Assembly (NCBI GenBank): GCA_028716365.1
Contig: JAQUPZ010000004.1
Location: 372,001 to 436,000 of the forward strand
Reading direction: 5' to 3'
Source: Kiritimatiellia bacterium
GTDB lineage: Bacteria > Verrucomicrobiota > Kiritimatiellia > UBA8416 > YA12-FULL-48-11
DNA: 64,000 nt
In this document: positions 56,348 through 64,000 of the stretch, piece by piece
How the letters are laid out: each line of letters opens with the position of its first letter
Position numbering within the stretch: position 1 is the stretch's first letter
Translations under genes and position numbers: made by a program
Notes under the pieces: generated by a model
What the model was told of the DNA's origin: nothing
Seen by the model: only the letters and a program-made list of their open reading frames with translations
Databases searched by the model: none

Positions 56348-57232
56348 CTATTCTACGTTTTGGACCTGTTCCCTCACGCTTTCAAGTCCGGCTTTAAACC
56401 TGACCACGGAACCGGATATAATCTCGCTATTCGCTTTCGAACCAATGGTATTGATTTCCCTGAACATTTCCTGGCACAGAAAATCAAGAGTACGCCCTAC
56501 CGGTGCAGATGATTTCATGAGCGATGAAACCTGCATGAAATGACTCTCAAGCCGGACTATTTCCTCACTAATGTCCGAGCGATCGGCAAAAATCGCCACT
56601 TCTTTTACAAGCTGTTCATTGTTCAGTCCGCCATTAATCCCTGCTTTTTCAATCCTTTCCTGTAATGTATCTCTGTATTTTCTGGCAATAACAGGCGCAA
56701 CAGTCTTGATACCTTCGAGTTCACGCTTCAGCAAAGACAAACGGCGCAATAAATCTTTTTGCAAAGACTTACCTTCTTTTACGCGCATACTTGTTAAGCG
56801 TGTCAGCGCCAGACGCAAGGCTTTATTCAATAAAGGCCAAATCTTCTCCGAATCGCCGGGCATACTTTCATACTTTATAACACCCGGCAAACTGACGAGA
56901 CACCGTGCCGTAAGATCATCCTTTAACCCGAGTTCGCGTGCTGTCTTGCGAAGAACACGGATATATGTTTTTGCAGTATCGCTCGCAACTGAAATACATT
57001 GCTCCAATGCACCGCCGGAAACTGTAACATTTACCGCACCGGCCACATTTCCGCGCGAGATGGATTTATGGATAAGATCATCCACCCTTGGCTCAAGCAT
57101 CAATAAAGCTTTAGGAAGATTTACATGCGCATCAAATTGCTTGCGATTGACCGAACTTAACTCAACATCAACCCGGACACCGCCGCCTATTGCAGAACCT
57201 CGACCACATCCTGTCATGCTTTTTAACGACAT
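56348..57232 (-). CDS. yicC: YicC family endoribonuclease
   Basis: A 294-residue protein starting LKSMTGCGRGSA, the invariant N-terminus of the YicC family, with RLESHFMQVSSLMKSSAPVGRTLDFLCQEMFREINTIGSKAN at the C-terminus, also near-invariant. E. coli YicC is reported to be an endoribonuclease. A strong GGGGGT lies before the ATG. It sits between prfB and gmk in the same series. Confidence 0.93.
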   Translation of the reverse strand: MSLKSMTGCGRGSAIGGGVRVDVELSSVNRKQFDAHVNLPKALLMLEPRVDDLIHKSISRGNVAGAVNVTVSGGALEQCISVASDTAKTYIRVLRKTARELGLKDDLTARCLVSLPGVIKYESMPGDSEKIWPLLNKALRLALTRLTSMRVKEGKSLQKDLLRRLSLLKRELEGIKTVAPVIARKYRDTLQERIEKAGINGGLNNEQLVKEVAIFADRSDISEEIVRLESHFMQVSSLMKSSAPVGRTLDFLCQEMFREINTIGSKANSEIISGSVVRFKAGLESVREQVQNVE

Positions 57233-57255
57233 ATTACCCCCTGAAATTCATACCA

Positions 57256-58378
57256 CTATTTCTTACTTTCCTGGGCCCTTTTCTTCAAATATGCCTCAAC
57301 GAATGGGTGTATCTCACCATCTAATACTGCCTGGGCATTCCCGATTTCAAGTTCTGTTCTATGATCCTTTACCATTGTATACGGCTGTAACACATAAGAT
57401 CGTATCTGATTTCCCCACGAAATATCACCTTTTTCACCATAAAATTTTTCCATGCTTTTCCGTTTCTGATCCATAATTTTTTCATATAACTGCGAACGAA
57501 GCATATTCATGGCCTTCATACGGTTCATATGCTGGGACCGTTCAGCCTGACAGGCCACGATAATACCTGATGGAATGTGCGTAATCCTGATCGCTGAATC
57601 GGTCGTATTAACATGTTGACCACCGGCACCGCTTGATCTGTAAGTGTCGACTTTCAAATCACCTTCATTGATTTCGACATCAATGTCCTCGGATATTTCC
57701 GCAACAACGTCCAGAGCAGCAAAAGAAGTGTGACGGCGCTTATTTGAGTCGAATGGACTTATTCTGACAAGCCTGTGTACACCACGTTCAGCCTTCAAAT
57801 AACCGTAGGCAAAGGCGCCGCTGACAAGAAAAGTAATCCTTTTGATTCCAGCTTCGTCACCAGGCTGATAATCCATGACTTCAATCGTGAATCCACGGTC
57901 CTCACAATAATGCCGGTACATCCGCATGAGCATCTCCGTCCAGTCACAAGATTCCGTACCACCAGCACCGGCATGAAGAGTCAGGTAGGCATTATTACCG
58001 TCAAGTTCACCATTAAGCAGAAGCTGGAATTCAAGTTTATCAAAAGTCTTTTCCGCATTAGTCAGAGTTGCATTTACTTCTGCAACAACCTGAAGTTTCT
58101 GATTCTCCTCTTCTTCCTCTTGAGCCAGCTTGAGAAGCAGTTCGGAATCCTGCAGAAAAGTTCCGATTTCAGAGAAAGGCTTGAGAATGGCCCTGCTACG
58201 GTTGGTTTTATCTATTATATTTTTCGCTTTACTCTGGTCATTCCAGAAACCGGGCGCCGTAGCCTGCTTTTCGAGTTCCGCCAGCGTCTTTTCGCGATTC
58301 TCAACGTCAAAGATAACCTCGCATCTCAGTCATTCGTACGTTGAGTTTGCCAAGTCGCGATTTAAGGTCCTCAATCAT
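57256..58378 (-). CDS. prfB: Peptide chain release factor 2, with programmed +1 frameshift
   Basis: The gene reads in two frames. From the ATG at 58378 (AAGGAG nine bases upstream) 23 codons run to CTT followed by in-frame TGA; a +1 shift at CTTTGAC (58306-58312) continues as [15 protein letters not shown]... to the stop at 57256, giving about 373 residues. The body contains the codon-recognition segment region, the peptidyl-hydrolysis motif [22 protein letters not shown] and [11 protein letters not shown]2 ends translation at UGA and UAA, so low RF2 favours the shift and restores RF2. Not a pseudogene. Confidence 0.95.
58306..58312 (-). promoter_or_regulatory. RF2 autoregulatory +1 frameshift site
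   Basis: CTT TGA C on the minus strand, at codons 23-24 of prfB, is the conserved slippery site. The upstream stimulator is CGAGGTTAT, where GAGG can pair with 16S rRNA; it is weaker than the common AGGGGG. The spacing from GAGG to CTT is as in other RF2 genes. Confidence 0.93.
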
Positions 58379-58468
58379 CGATACATACTCCTTCCACTGG
58401 CATAATTTAAATCAAAGCTTGATTAAATACCTGCTTCGGCTCAAGCCTATAATTTGCATAATTCTCGT

Positions 58469-60103
58469 TTATGGGTTGTACTGTATTTCAGCATGATTTC
58501 TTTTGCGTGTTACAAGAATTGTCCATAACAATAAAATTGTTGAGATTACTCCACATGGTAATGCGAAAGGAATATCTCCATTTCGCGTATAAAAAGTCAA
58601 AGCCATATCGTCAGGCGGCAACATCAAGGTTCCAACAGTAAATCCGGAAAAACAAGTACTACGACCACCAGATTTTAGTACGTCAATCCTGCCAAAACTG
58701 TCTATAAAACATGTTATACCTGTATTTGCAGACCGTATTGCTGGAACACGATTTTCAATACACCGGAAAACACAATGTGCCATATGCTGAATGGCCGCAG
58801 AAGAACCATCAAACCATGCATCATTGGTCTGGTTAATCAGGAGTCGGGCACCATTTTTCACCGATTCACGGGCCAATCCGGCAACTGTGTCCTCAAAACA
58901 AATCAAAGATGAAAAAGCAATAGCCGGCTTTTCCAGCCGAAATACGGTACTGAATGTTCCCGGAGTACAACTATAACCGAGCGGAGCAAGTTTCTGAATA
59001 AAAGGAAAAGTTCTTTCGAAAGGCAGATATTCACCAAACGGGACAAGATGTCGTTTATTATACTGTCCCCCTATCCTGCCTGCAGCGTCGATCAGTATCG
59101 AACTGTTAAAAAAAATGTCCGAATCACCCACGACTTCACAATCCAACGATCCAACTAGAATTGGAGACCCGCGACGCGCAAGTTCCGTTACAAAAGCAGA
59201 ACACCCAGGATCTCGTTTTATAAGCGAGGGTACTACAGTTTCGGGCCAGACGATAAGATCGGGTTTTGCCGACATTGCCAGTTCCGTCTGATCCTTGACT
59301 TTCGTGTATATTTCATTTTCATACTGAAGCGGCCATTTTTTATATTGCGGTATGTTCGGTTGAACAGAAGCAATCCTTACCGCTGTACCTTGTTTATTAA
59401 GCCTCGAAAACGCCTTCACGGCATCAAAATAACACCACATATAAATGCCCCAGATGCTGACGGCTATCATCATCTCGACATTGATTTTTCGTGCCCGCTT
59501 CCGTCGGAAAAGCGCCCAAAACCTTATTCCTGTGAGCATCAACGCAGTATTGATCAGAATAACGAACGCAGAAACCGCATAAACCCCGCCAAACTCAGCC
59601 ACCTGTATAATAGGCAACAGCCGGTACTGACTTACCCCCAGGGTATTCCATGCGAAACCGGTAAAAAGCGTGGATCTCAGGTATTCAAATCCCACCCAGA
59701 CAATTGGCGCAACAATGACCAACCCAATAGGACGCCATTCCCTTTCAGTGCCAAGAACTTGCCAACTACATGTAATAACCATTGCAAATGCACCAGTATA
59801 CAGAGCACAATACGCAGAAAGTAAAATCCAGGCAGAGATGGCAACAATGAAATTGGTGCCTGTAAAAGCAAGCCTGAGCAGCCATGAAATAGAAATCAGC
59901 CAGAAAACCATTCCGCTAAGCCAGCCCCAGCCAAATGCCTGCCTTGCCGACATATTTCTGAGAACCAGTATTAGCGGAATGAATGCAACCCATGCAATGC
60001 TACCCCATTCAAAGGGAGGAAATGCAGCTGCGAGTAGAATACCGGAACAGATTGAACCGGCAAGATACCATGAAGTATAGGTTCTCAGGAAAGCAAAAGT
60101 CAT
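58469..60103 (-). CDS. lnt: Apolipoprotein N-acyltransferase
   Basis: A 544-residue inner-membrane enzyme that adds the third acyl chain to lipoproteins. Six or so N-terminal membrane segments ([18 protein letters not shown], then [16 protein letters not shown]) are followed by a periplasmic CN-hydrolase domain with Glu in [11 protein letters not shown], Lys in [16 protein letters not shown] and Cys in SLICFEDTV. The ATG at 60103 overlaps the secA stop as ATGA; the one at 60118 is less likely. Confidence 0.94.
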   Translation of the reverse strand: MTFAFLRTYTSWYLAGSICSGILLAAAFPPFEWGSIAWVAFIPLILVLRNMSARQAFGWGWLSGMVFWLISISWLLRLAFTGTNFIVAISAWILLSAYCALYTGAFAMVITCSWQVLGTEREWRPIGLVIVAPIVWVGFEYLRSTLFTGFAWNTLGVSQYRLLPIIQVAEFGGVYAVSAFVILINTALMLTGIRFWALFRRKRARKINVEMMIAVSIWGIYMWCYFDAVKAFSRLNKQGTAVRIASVQPNIPQYKKWPLQYENEIYTKVKDQTELAMSAKPDLIVWPETVVPSLIKRDPGCSAFVTELARRGSPILVGSLDCEVVGDSDIFFNSSILIDAAGRIGGQYNKRHLVPFGEYLPFERTFPFIQKLAPLGYSCTPGTFSTVFRLEKPAIAFSSLICFEDTVAGLARESVKNGARLLINQTNDAWFDGSSAAIQHMAHCVFRCIENRVPAIRSANTGITCFIDSFGRIDVLKSGGRSTCFSGFTVGTLMLPPDDMALTFYTRNGDIPFALPCGVISTILLLWTILVTRKRNHAEIQYNP

Positions 60104-63100
60104 TTTGCGCCGCAGCACTTCTTGTATTTCTTACCGCTACCGCAGGGGCATGGATCATTCCGGCCGACCTTTGGTTCTTCACGCCTTAGCGGTTCTACAA
60201 CACGATGCGCACCTTCACCAGCACCTTCGATAATATCATTAACACTCTGTCCCGGCTGGAGACCACGAGAAGCTCCACCACCGAGTATGGAAACTTCATC
60301 ATGTACCAAACGCCTTGGGAGTTCTGACAGGAAAGATTCAAACGATGTCACGGAAGTTGTCGACCTGAAGACAGCATGGGCCACATCCTGCTTGATACTT
60401 GTCATCAATTCATCGAACATATTAAAGGCTTCACGTTTATACTCAACGAGAGGATCACGCTGACCATAAGCCCTCAAGCCCACTCCCTGCCGAAGGTTAT
60501 CCATTCCCCTTAGATAATCCTGCCAATGCGAATCAATCGCATGAAGGACAATATAACGCTCCATATCGTGAACATGAGCCGGGTCCTCCATGGAAACTTT
60601 TATCTCATAAGCTTTCTTTACCTTGGCAAAAACAGCATCTGCAACCTCCTGAGCAGTCTTATCTTGAAGCTCTTCCTTCTTGATCGGTATAGGAAAAGTA
60701 CTGCGCACCCAGTCAATAAAAGCAATCACCGAATCATCATTTTTTTCTGTAAGCAGTTCTGCATGCTCATCGATGACATCGCCCAATATATCGAAGATAC
60801 GTTCCCGGACACTTTGACTCCTGACAATCTCGCCACGGAAGCCATAAATGACTTCGCGCTGCTTATTCATCACATCATCATATTCCAGTGTTCTTTTTCG
60901 AATCGAGAAATTCTGCTGTTCAACCCGTCGCTGTGCATTCTCTATGGAACGATTCAACCATCTGTGCTCTAACTGTTGGCCTTCCTCAAGACCCAGCTTA
61001 CTCATTATTCCGGCAATTCTATCCGAGCCGAAAAGGCGCATAAGATCATCTTCAAGCGAAACATAGAAACGTGACGAACCAGGATCTCCCTGACGTGCAC
61101 AGCGGCCCCTCAACTGGCGGTCTATGCGCCTGGACTCATGACGTTCCGACCCCATGACATGCAATCCGCATGGTTTCTCCGTCAGTATTTCCCGGAGCTT
61201 CTTTCCGTCAATTTTATCATCCAGACTGGTGTCGGATACAATGGTATTTCTATCAATATAAACCACTCCCTCGCCAAGTTTAATATCCGTACCGCGTCCA
61301 GCCATATTCGTAGCAATGGTAACAGCTCCAGGCTGACCTGCCCTTGTTACAATTTCAGCTTCACGCTCGTGGTTCTTGGCATTCAGGACATTATGGGGAA
61401 TATTTGCCCGTTTAAGCATGCGGCTGAGAAGCTCCGAACTATCAACAGAAATAGTTCCAACAAGTACCGGTTGGCCATTATGATGACATTCCGCTATCTC
61501 ATCAATAATGGCTTTAAGTTTTTCGCGCTGAGTCTTGTAAATAACATCATTGAAATCAACTCGCCGCACCGGCCGATTCGTCGGGATAACAACAACGTCC
61601 AGTTTATAGATTTGACGAAATTCATCGGCTTCTGTTTCCGCCGTACCAGTCATGCCGGCCAGTTTCTGGTACATCCTGAAATAATTTTGTATGGTAATTG
61701 TCGCAAGGGTCTGGGTTTCACGTTCTATTTTGACCCCTTCCTTTGCTTCGACGGCCTGATGCAAACCATCACTCCATCTGCGGCCAGGCAGTATTCGCCC
61801 GGTAAATTCATCAACGATAAGTACCTGGTTATCCTGCACAACGTACTCGACATCTTTTTCGTAAAGGCAGTAAGCGCGAATCAATTGATCAACATTGTGA
61901 ATTCTTTCACTTTTATCTGCAAAACCCTTTTGTATCTCCTGTCTCTTTTTTGTCTTTTCTTCCTCGGACAATGCAGTATCAGCATCCAGTACCGCCATAG
62001 CCGTAAGCAAATCAGGTAAAACATATGCGTCAGGATCCGTCGGATTCATGGCCTCACAACCTTTATCAGTCAGACTTGCATCATGCCCGCGCTCATCAAT
62101 TGTGAAGTATAATTCTTCACGGAGTTCCCTCGCCTGTACCTTACGCATATCGGTCAACATTGAATTATCGATCTGTTCAAGTAATTTTCTATTGGCTGGA
62201 TCTTCCTGTAAGTGCATTAATTGCTTCTGCTTGGGCATACCATGATGTACCTGGTAAAGTTTAAATTGCGCGTTTTCTATGTCACCTTTATCAAGTAAAT
62301 CCTTTGCTTCCTGCATCAATCTGTTACACAAATCCCTCTGCCTTCTCACGAGGGCATCCACTCTTGGTTTGAGTTCAAAATACTGATGAGAAGATACTGG
62401 GGCCGGGCCGGATATGATCAAGGGAGTTCTTGCCTCATCTATCAGGATGCTGTCAACCTCATCCACAATGGCAAAATAATATCCGCGCTGTACCTGAGTT
62501 TCCGGTTGATAAGACATGCCATTATCGCGCAGATAATCGAATCCGAACTCGCTGTTTGTGCCATACGTGATATCCTTGCTGTACTCTCGACGTCTTTCTT
62601 CAGAATCCATCTGATTCTGGATACAGCCGACAGAGACACCAAGATATTCATACACCGCACCCATCCACTGGGCATCACGTCTAGCCAGATAGTCATTAAC
62701 TGTAACCAAATGGACATTCTTACCGGTCAGCGCATTAAGGTATAGCGGCATTGTTGCAACAAGGGTTTTCCCTTCACCTGTAGCCATTTCAGCAATCTTA
62801 CCCCTGTGCAGAACTATGCCACCAATAATCTGACTATCAAAAGGGATCATGTCCCATATCAGTTCATGACCGCACACTTCCCGCCTGGACCCAATCAATC
62901 GCCTACACGCGTTCTTCACTGCTGCGTATGCTTCGCAGAGAATATCATCCATCACTTCACCTTCTGCCAAACGTTTTTTGAATTCAGTAGTTTTGGCCCT
63001 GAATTGTTCCTCGGAAAGCGACTGATACTGGATCTCGATGCGGTTGATTTCCTCAATAAGAGGCTTGAGTTTTTTCAAATCCTTCTGATGTTTTGTTCCA

Positions 63101-63126
63101 AACAGTTTTTTGAGTAATTGAATCAT
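60100..63126 (-). CDS. secA: Preprotein translocase ATPase SecA
   Basis: A 1,008-residue motor that drives proteins through SecYEG. Walker A is [16 protein letters not shown], with the motifs [48 protein letters not shown] and the zinc-binding tail [13 protein letters not shown] that contacts SecB and ribosomes. It is about 100 residues longer than E. coli SecA, largely through a charged helical insertion (about residues 235-335) before [14 protein letters not shown], a lengthening seen in several non-proteobacterial phyla. AGGAGAT precedes the ATG. Confidence 0.97.
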   Translation of the reverse strand: MIQLLKKLFGTKHQKDLKKLKPLIEEINRIEIQYQSLSEEQFRAKTTEFKKRLAEGEVMDDILCEAYAAVKNACRRLIGSRREVCGHELIWDMIPFDSQIIGGIVLHRGKIAEMATGEGKTLVATMPLYLNALTGKNVHLVTVNDYLARRDAQWMGAVYEYLGVSVGCIQNQMDSEERRREYSKDITYGTNSEFGFDYLRDNGMSYQPETQVQRGYYFAIVDEVDSILIDEARTPLIISGPAPVSSHQYFELKPRVDALVRRQRDLCNRLMQEAKDLLDKGDIENAQFKLYQVHHGMPKQKQLMHLQEDPANRKLLEQIDNSMLTDMRKVQARELREELYFTIDERGHDASLTDKGCEAMNPTDPDAYVLPDLLTAMAVLDADTALSEEEKTKKRQEIQKGFADKSERIHNVDQLIRAYCLYEKDVEYVVQDNQVLIVDEFTGRILPGRRWSDGLHQAVEAKEGVKIERETQTLATITIQNYFRMYQKLAGMTGTAETEADEFRQIYKLDVVVIPTNRPVRRVDFNDVIYKTQREKLKAIIDEIAECHHNGQPVLVGTISVDSSELLSRMLKRANIPHNVLNAKNHEREAEIVTRAGQPGAVTIATNMAGRGTDIKLGEGVVYIDRNTIVSDTSLDDKIDGKKLREILTEKPCGLHVMGSERHESRRIDRQLRGRCARQGDPGSSRFYVSLEDDLMRLFGSDRIAGIMSKLGLEEGQQLEHRWLNRSIENAQRRVEQQNFSIRKRTLEYDDVMNKQREVIYGFRGEIVRSQSVRERIFDILGDVIDEHAELLTEKNDDSVIAFIDWVRSTFPIPIKKEELQDKTAQEVADAVFAKVKKAYEIKVSMEDPAHVHDMERYIVLHAIDSHWQDYLRGMDNLRQGVGLRAYGQRDPLVEYKREAFNMFDELMTSIKQDVAHAVFRSTTSVTSFESFLSELPRRLVHDEVSILGGGASRGLQPGQSVNDIIEGAGEGAHRVVEPLRREEPKVGRNDPCPCGSGKKYKKCCGAK

Positions 63127-63236
63127 TTAGAGTCCCATCTCCTGGAAAATCAGTAAGTTAAGTAGATGAAGCCGTAAATGCGAGAGGAAAATCACAGGTA
63201 ATAAGCTTAAATTTCCCGAATCAGCCCGCCAATTTT

Positions 63237-64000
63237 TCAGACATTTGACGGCTTTCCGCCCATTTGTTCGTCACTAATATCAACTGCTGTATAAAACAAA
63301 TGCCCATTGTGTTTTTCTACACGTATTTTTCCCGCAACAACCATATCATCAAGAACTTTCTCAGTTTTTCCCAAATCATTCCCAAACAATACTGCAATAT
63401 CTTTTAATTCACACGGATGTCTTGAAACTAATCCAACCACGCTCTTTGCATCACCATTTTCACACGCAGATACATCAGCCGAAAATGATGAGATCACCTC
63501 AGCCACAGGTTCGAACAATCCTGTAAACCTCTGCAATACGTGAAAAGGCACCGCTCTTGCATTGCTCTCGGCAGGAGGACGAACAACGGTATTAAGATGG
63601 ATGCAGTCTGGAACTATTGTTTTCGCAAGTTTTCCGATACGGCGCATGGATATTTCGTCGTCATTAAGACCGGAAACAACAAACACTTCGAGCCACAATT
63701 CTCCCTTATAATCAGATCCGAAATCCTGCAGTCCCTGCAAGACTGATTCAAAACGCAAACCGGGGTGAGATCTATTTATCCTTTCAAATGAAGGTTGATC
63801 CCATGCACTGAGGGATATTTTCACAAGATCTGATCGTGATGCATCAGTACGTACTTCCGCCAGACGGAAAAGCGAGCCATTGGAAAGAAGAGCTGTCCTT
63901 ATTCGGCACTTTTCATGCACTGCATCAATTACACGCCCAAATTCAGAGTTAAGCGTCGGTTCCCCTGAACCTGCCAGTGTAATATAATCTGCCGATGCCC
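63237..64000 (-). CDS. Radical SAM protein (COG0731-like Fe-S oxidoreductase), N-terminal part outside window
   Basis: The frame stays open to the window edge. Visible from the edge: DYITLAGSGEPTLNSEFG, the SGEPT motif that binds S-adenosylmethionine in radical SAM proteins, followed by RTALLSNGSLF and SLSAWDQPSFERINR, as in COG0731 proteins related to TYW1. The CxxxCxxC cluster site must lie outside the window. The C-terminal 75 residues resemble a winged-helix domain (LVSRHPCELKDIAVLFGNDLGKTEKVLDDMVVAGKI). A GTG at 63920 would be an internal codon, not the start. Substrate unknown. Confidence 0.82.
   Translation of the reverse strand, partial: ASADYITLAGSGEPTLNSEFGRVIDAVHEKCRIRTALLSNGSLFRLAEVRTDASRSDLVKISLSAWDQPSFERINRSHPGLRFESVLQGLQDFGSDYKGELWLEVFVVSGLNDDEISMRRIGKLAKTIVPDCIHLNTVVRPPAESNARAVPFHVLQRFTGLFEPVAEVISSFSADVSACENGDAKSVVGLVSRHPCELKDIAVLFGNDLGKTEKVLDDMVVAGKIRVEKHNGHLFYTAVDISDEQMGGKPSNV

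Noticed and set aside
57256..57933. prfB as a truncated pseudogene starting at 57933
   Set aside because: The missing N-terminal half is present upstream in the same frame and joins the start through the standard RF2 frameshift site.

Overview
The window reads as a Gram-negative bacterial chromosome with moderate GC, most likely from the PVC superphylum (Kiritimatiellota, Lentisphaerota or a relative). Supporting this are several Tat-exported Gfo/Idh/MocA oxidoreductases, a HEAT-repeat/DUF1080 protein, a giant LamG/DUF2341 surface protein, and an LPS gene set that uses LpxI. The taxonomic call is an inference from gene content; there is no rRNA gene, and I recognise no tRNA gene, CRISPR array or insertion sequence.

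Layout. 1-6.2 kb: sugar-metabolism genes (the end of one Gfo/Idh/MocA gene, a Tat-type one, a secreted HEAT+DUF1080 protein, an MFS permease). 6.4-12.6 kb, minus strand: argF-pyrB, then a 506-residue protein of repeated aromatic-Pro motifs, then an MlaE-F-D phospholipid ABC transporter; almost all junctions are 4-base overlaps. 12.7-18.8 kb: an M50-like membrane protein, a DUF89 protein, the lipid A block lpxI - oxidoreductase - lpxB, and another Tat-type oxidoreductase. 18.8-27.9 kb: a small secretin-N-domain-like protein, a WalJ-like metallo-hydrolase, rpoN, mfd and clpB.

28.2-41.4 kb is one gene for a secreted protein of about 4,384 residues: a beta-strand-repeat N-terminal region, a PA14-like domain and six DUF2341+LamG modules. 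Behind it lie an AlgJ-like/AlgI-like (MBOAT) acetylation pair, a Gly/Ser-rich exported protein, a secreted nitrilase-family enzyme and a secreted GH36-like glycosidase. This 28-50 kb stretch looks like a cell-surface and polysaccharide region.

50-54 kb: an SH3 protein, an M48 lipoprotein peptidase, a CHASE2 adenylate/guanylate cyclase and queF. 54-64 kb, minus strand, is housekeeping: a radical SAM protein (cut by the window end), secA-lnt, prfB with its programmed +1 frameshift, yicC, gmk, coaC (carrying an in-frame palindromic repeat element), a 58-residue LapA-like gene, DUF192 and a macrodomain protein.

Points most worth following: the aromatic-Pro repeat protein joined to the Mla operon; the apparent ATA start of mlaE created by an ATAA overlap; the nested LamG-like insertions inside DUF2341 of the giant protein; and the palindromic element built into the coaC reading frame.
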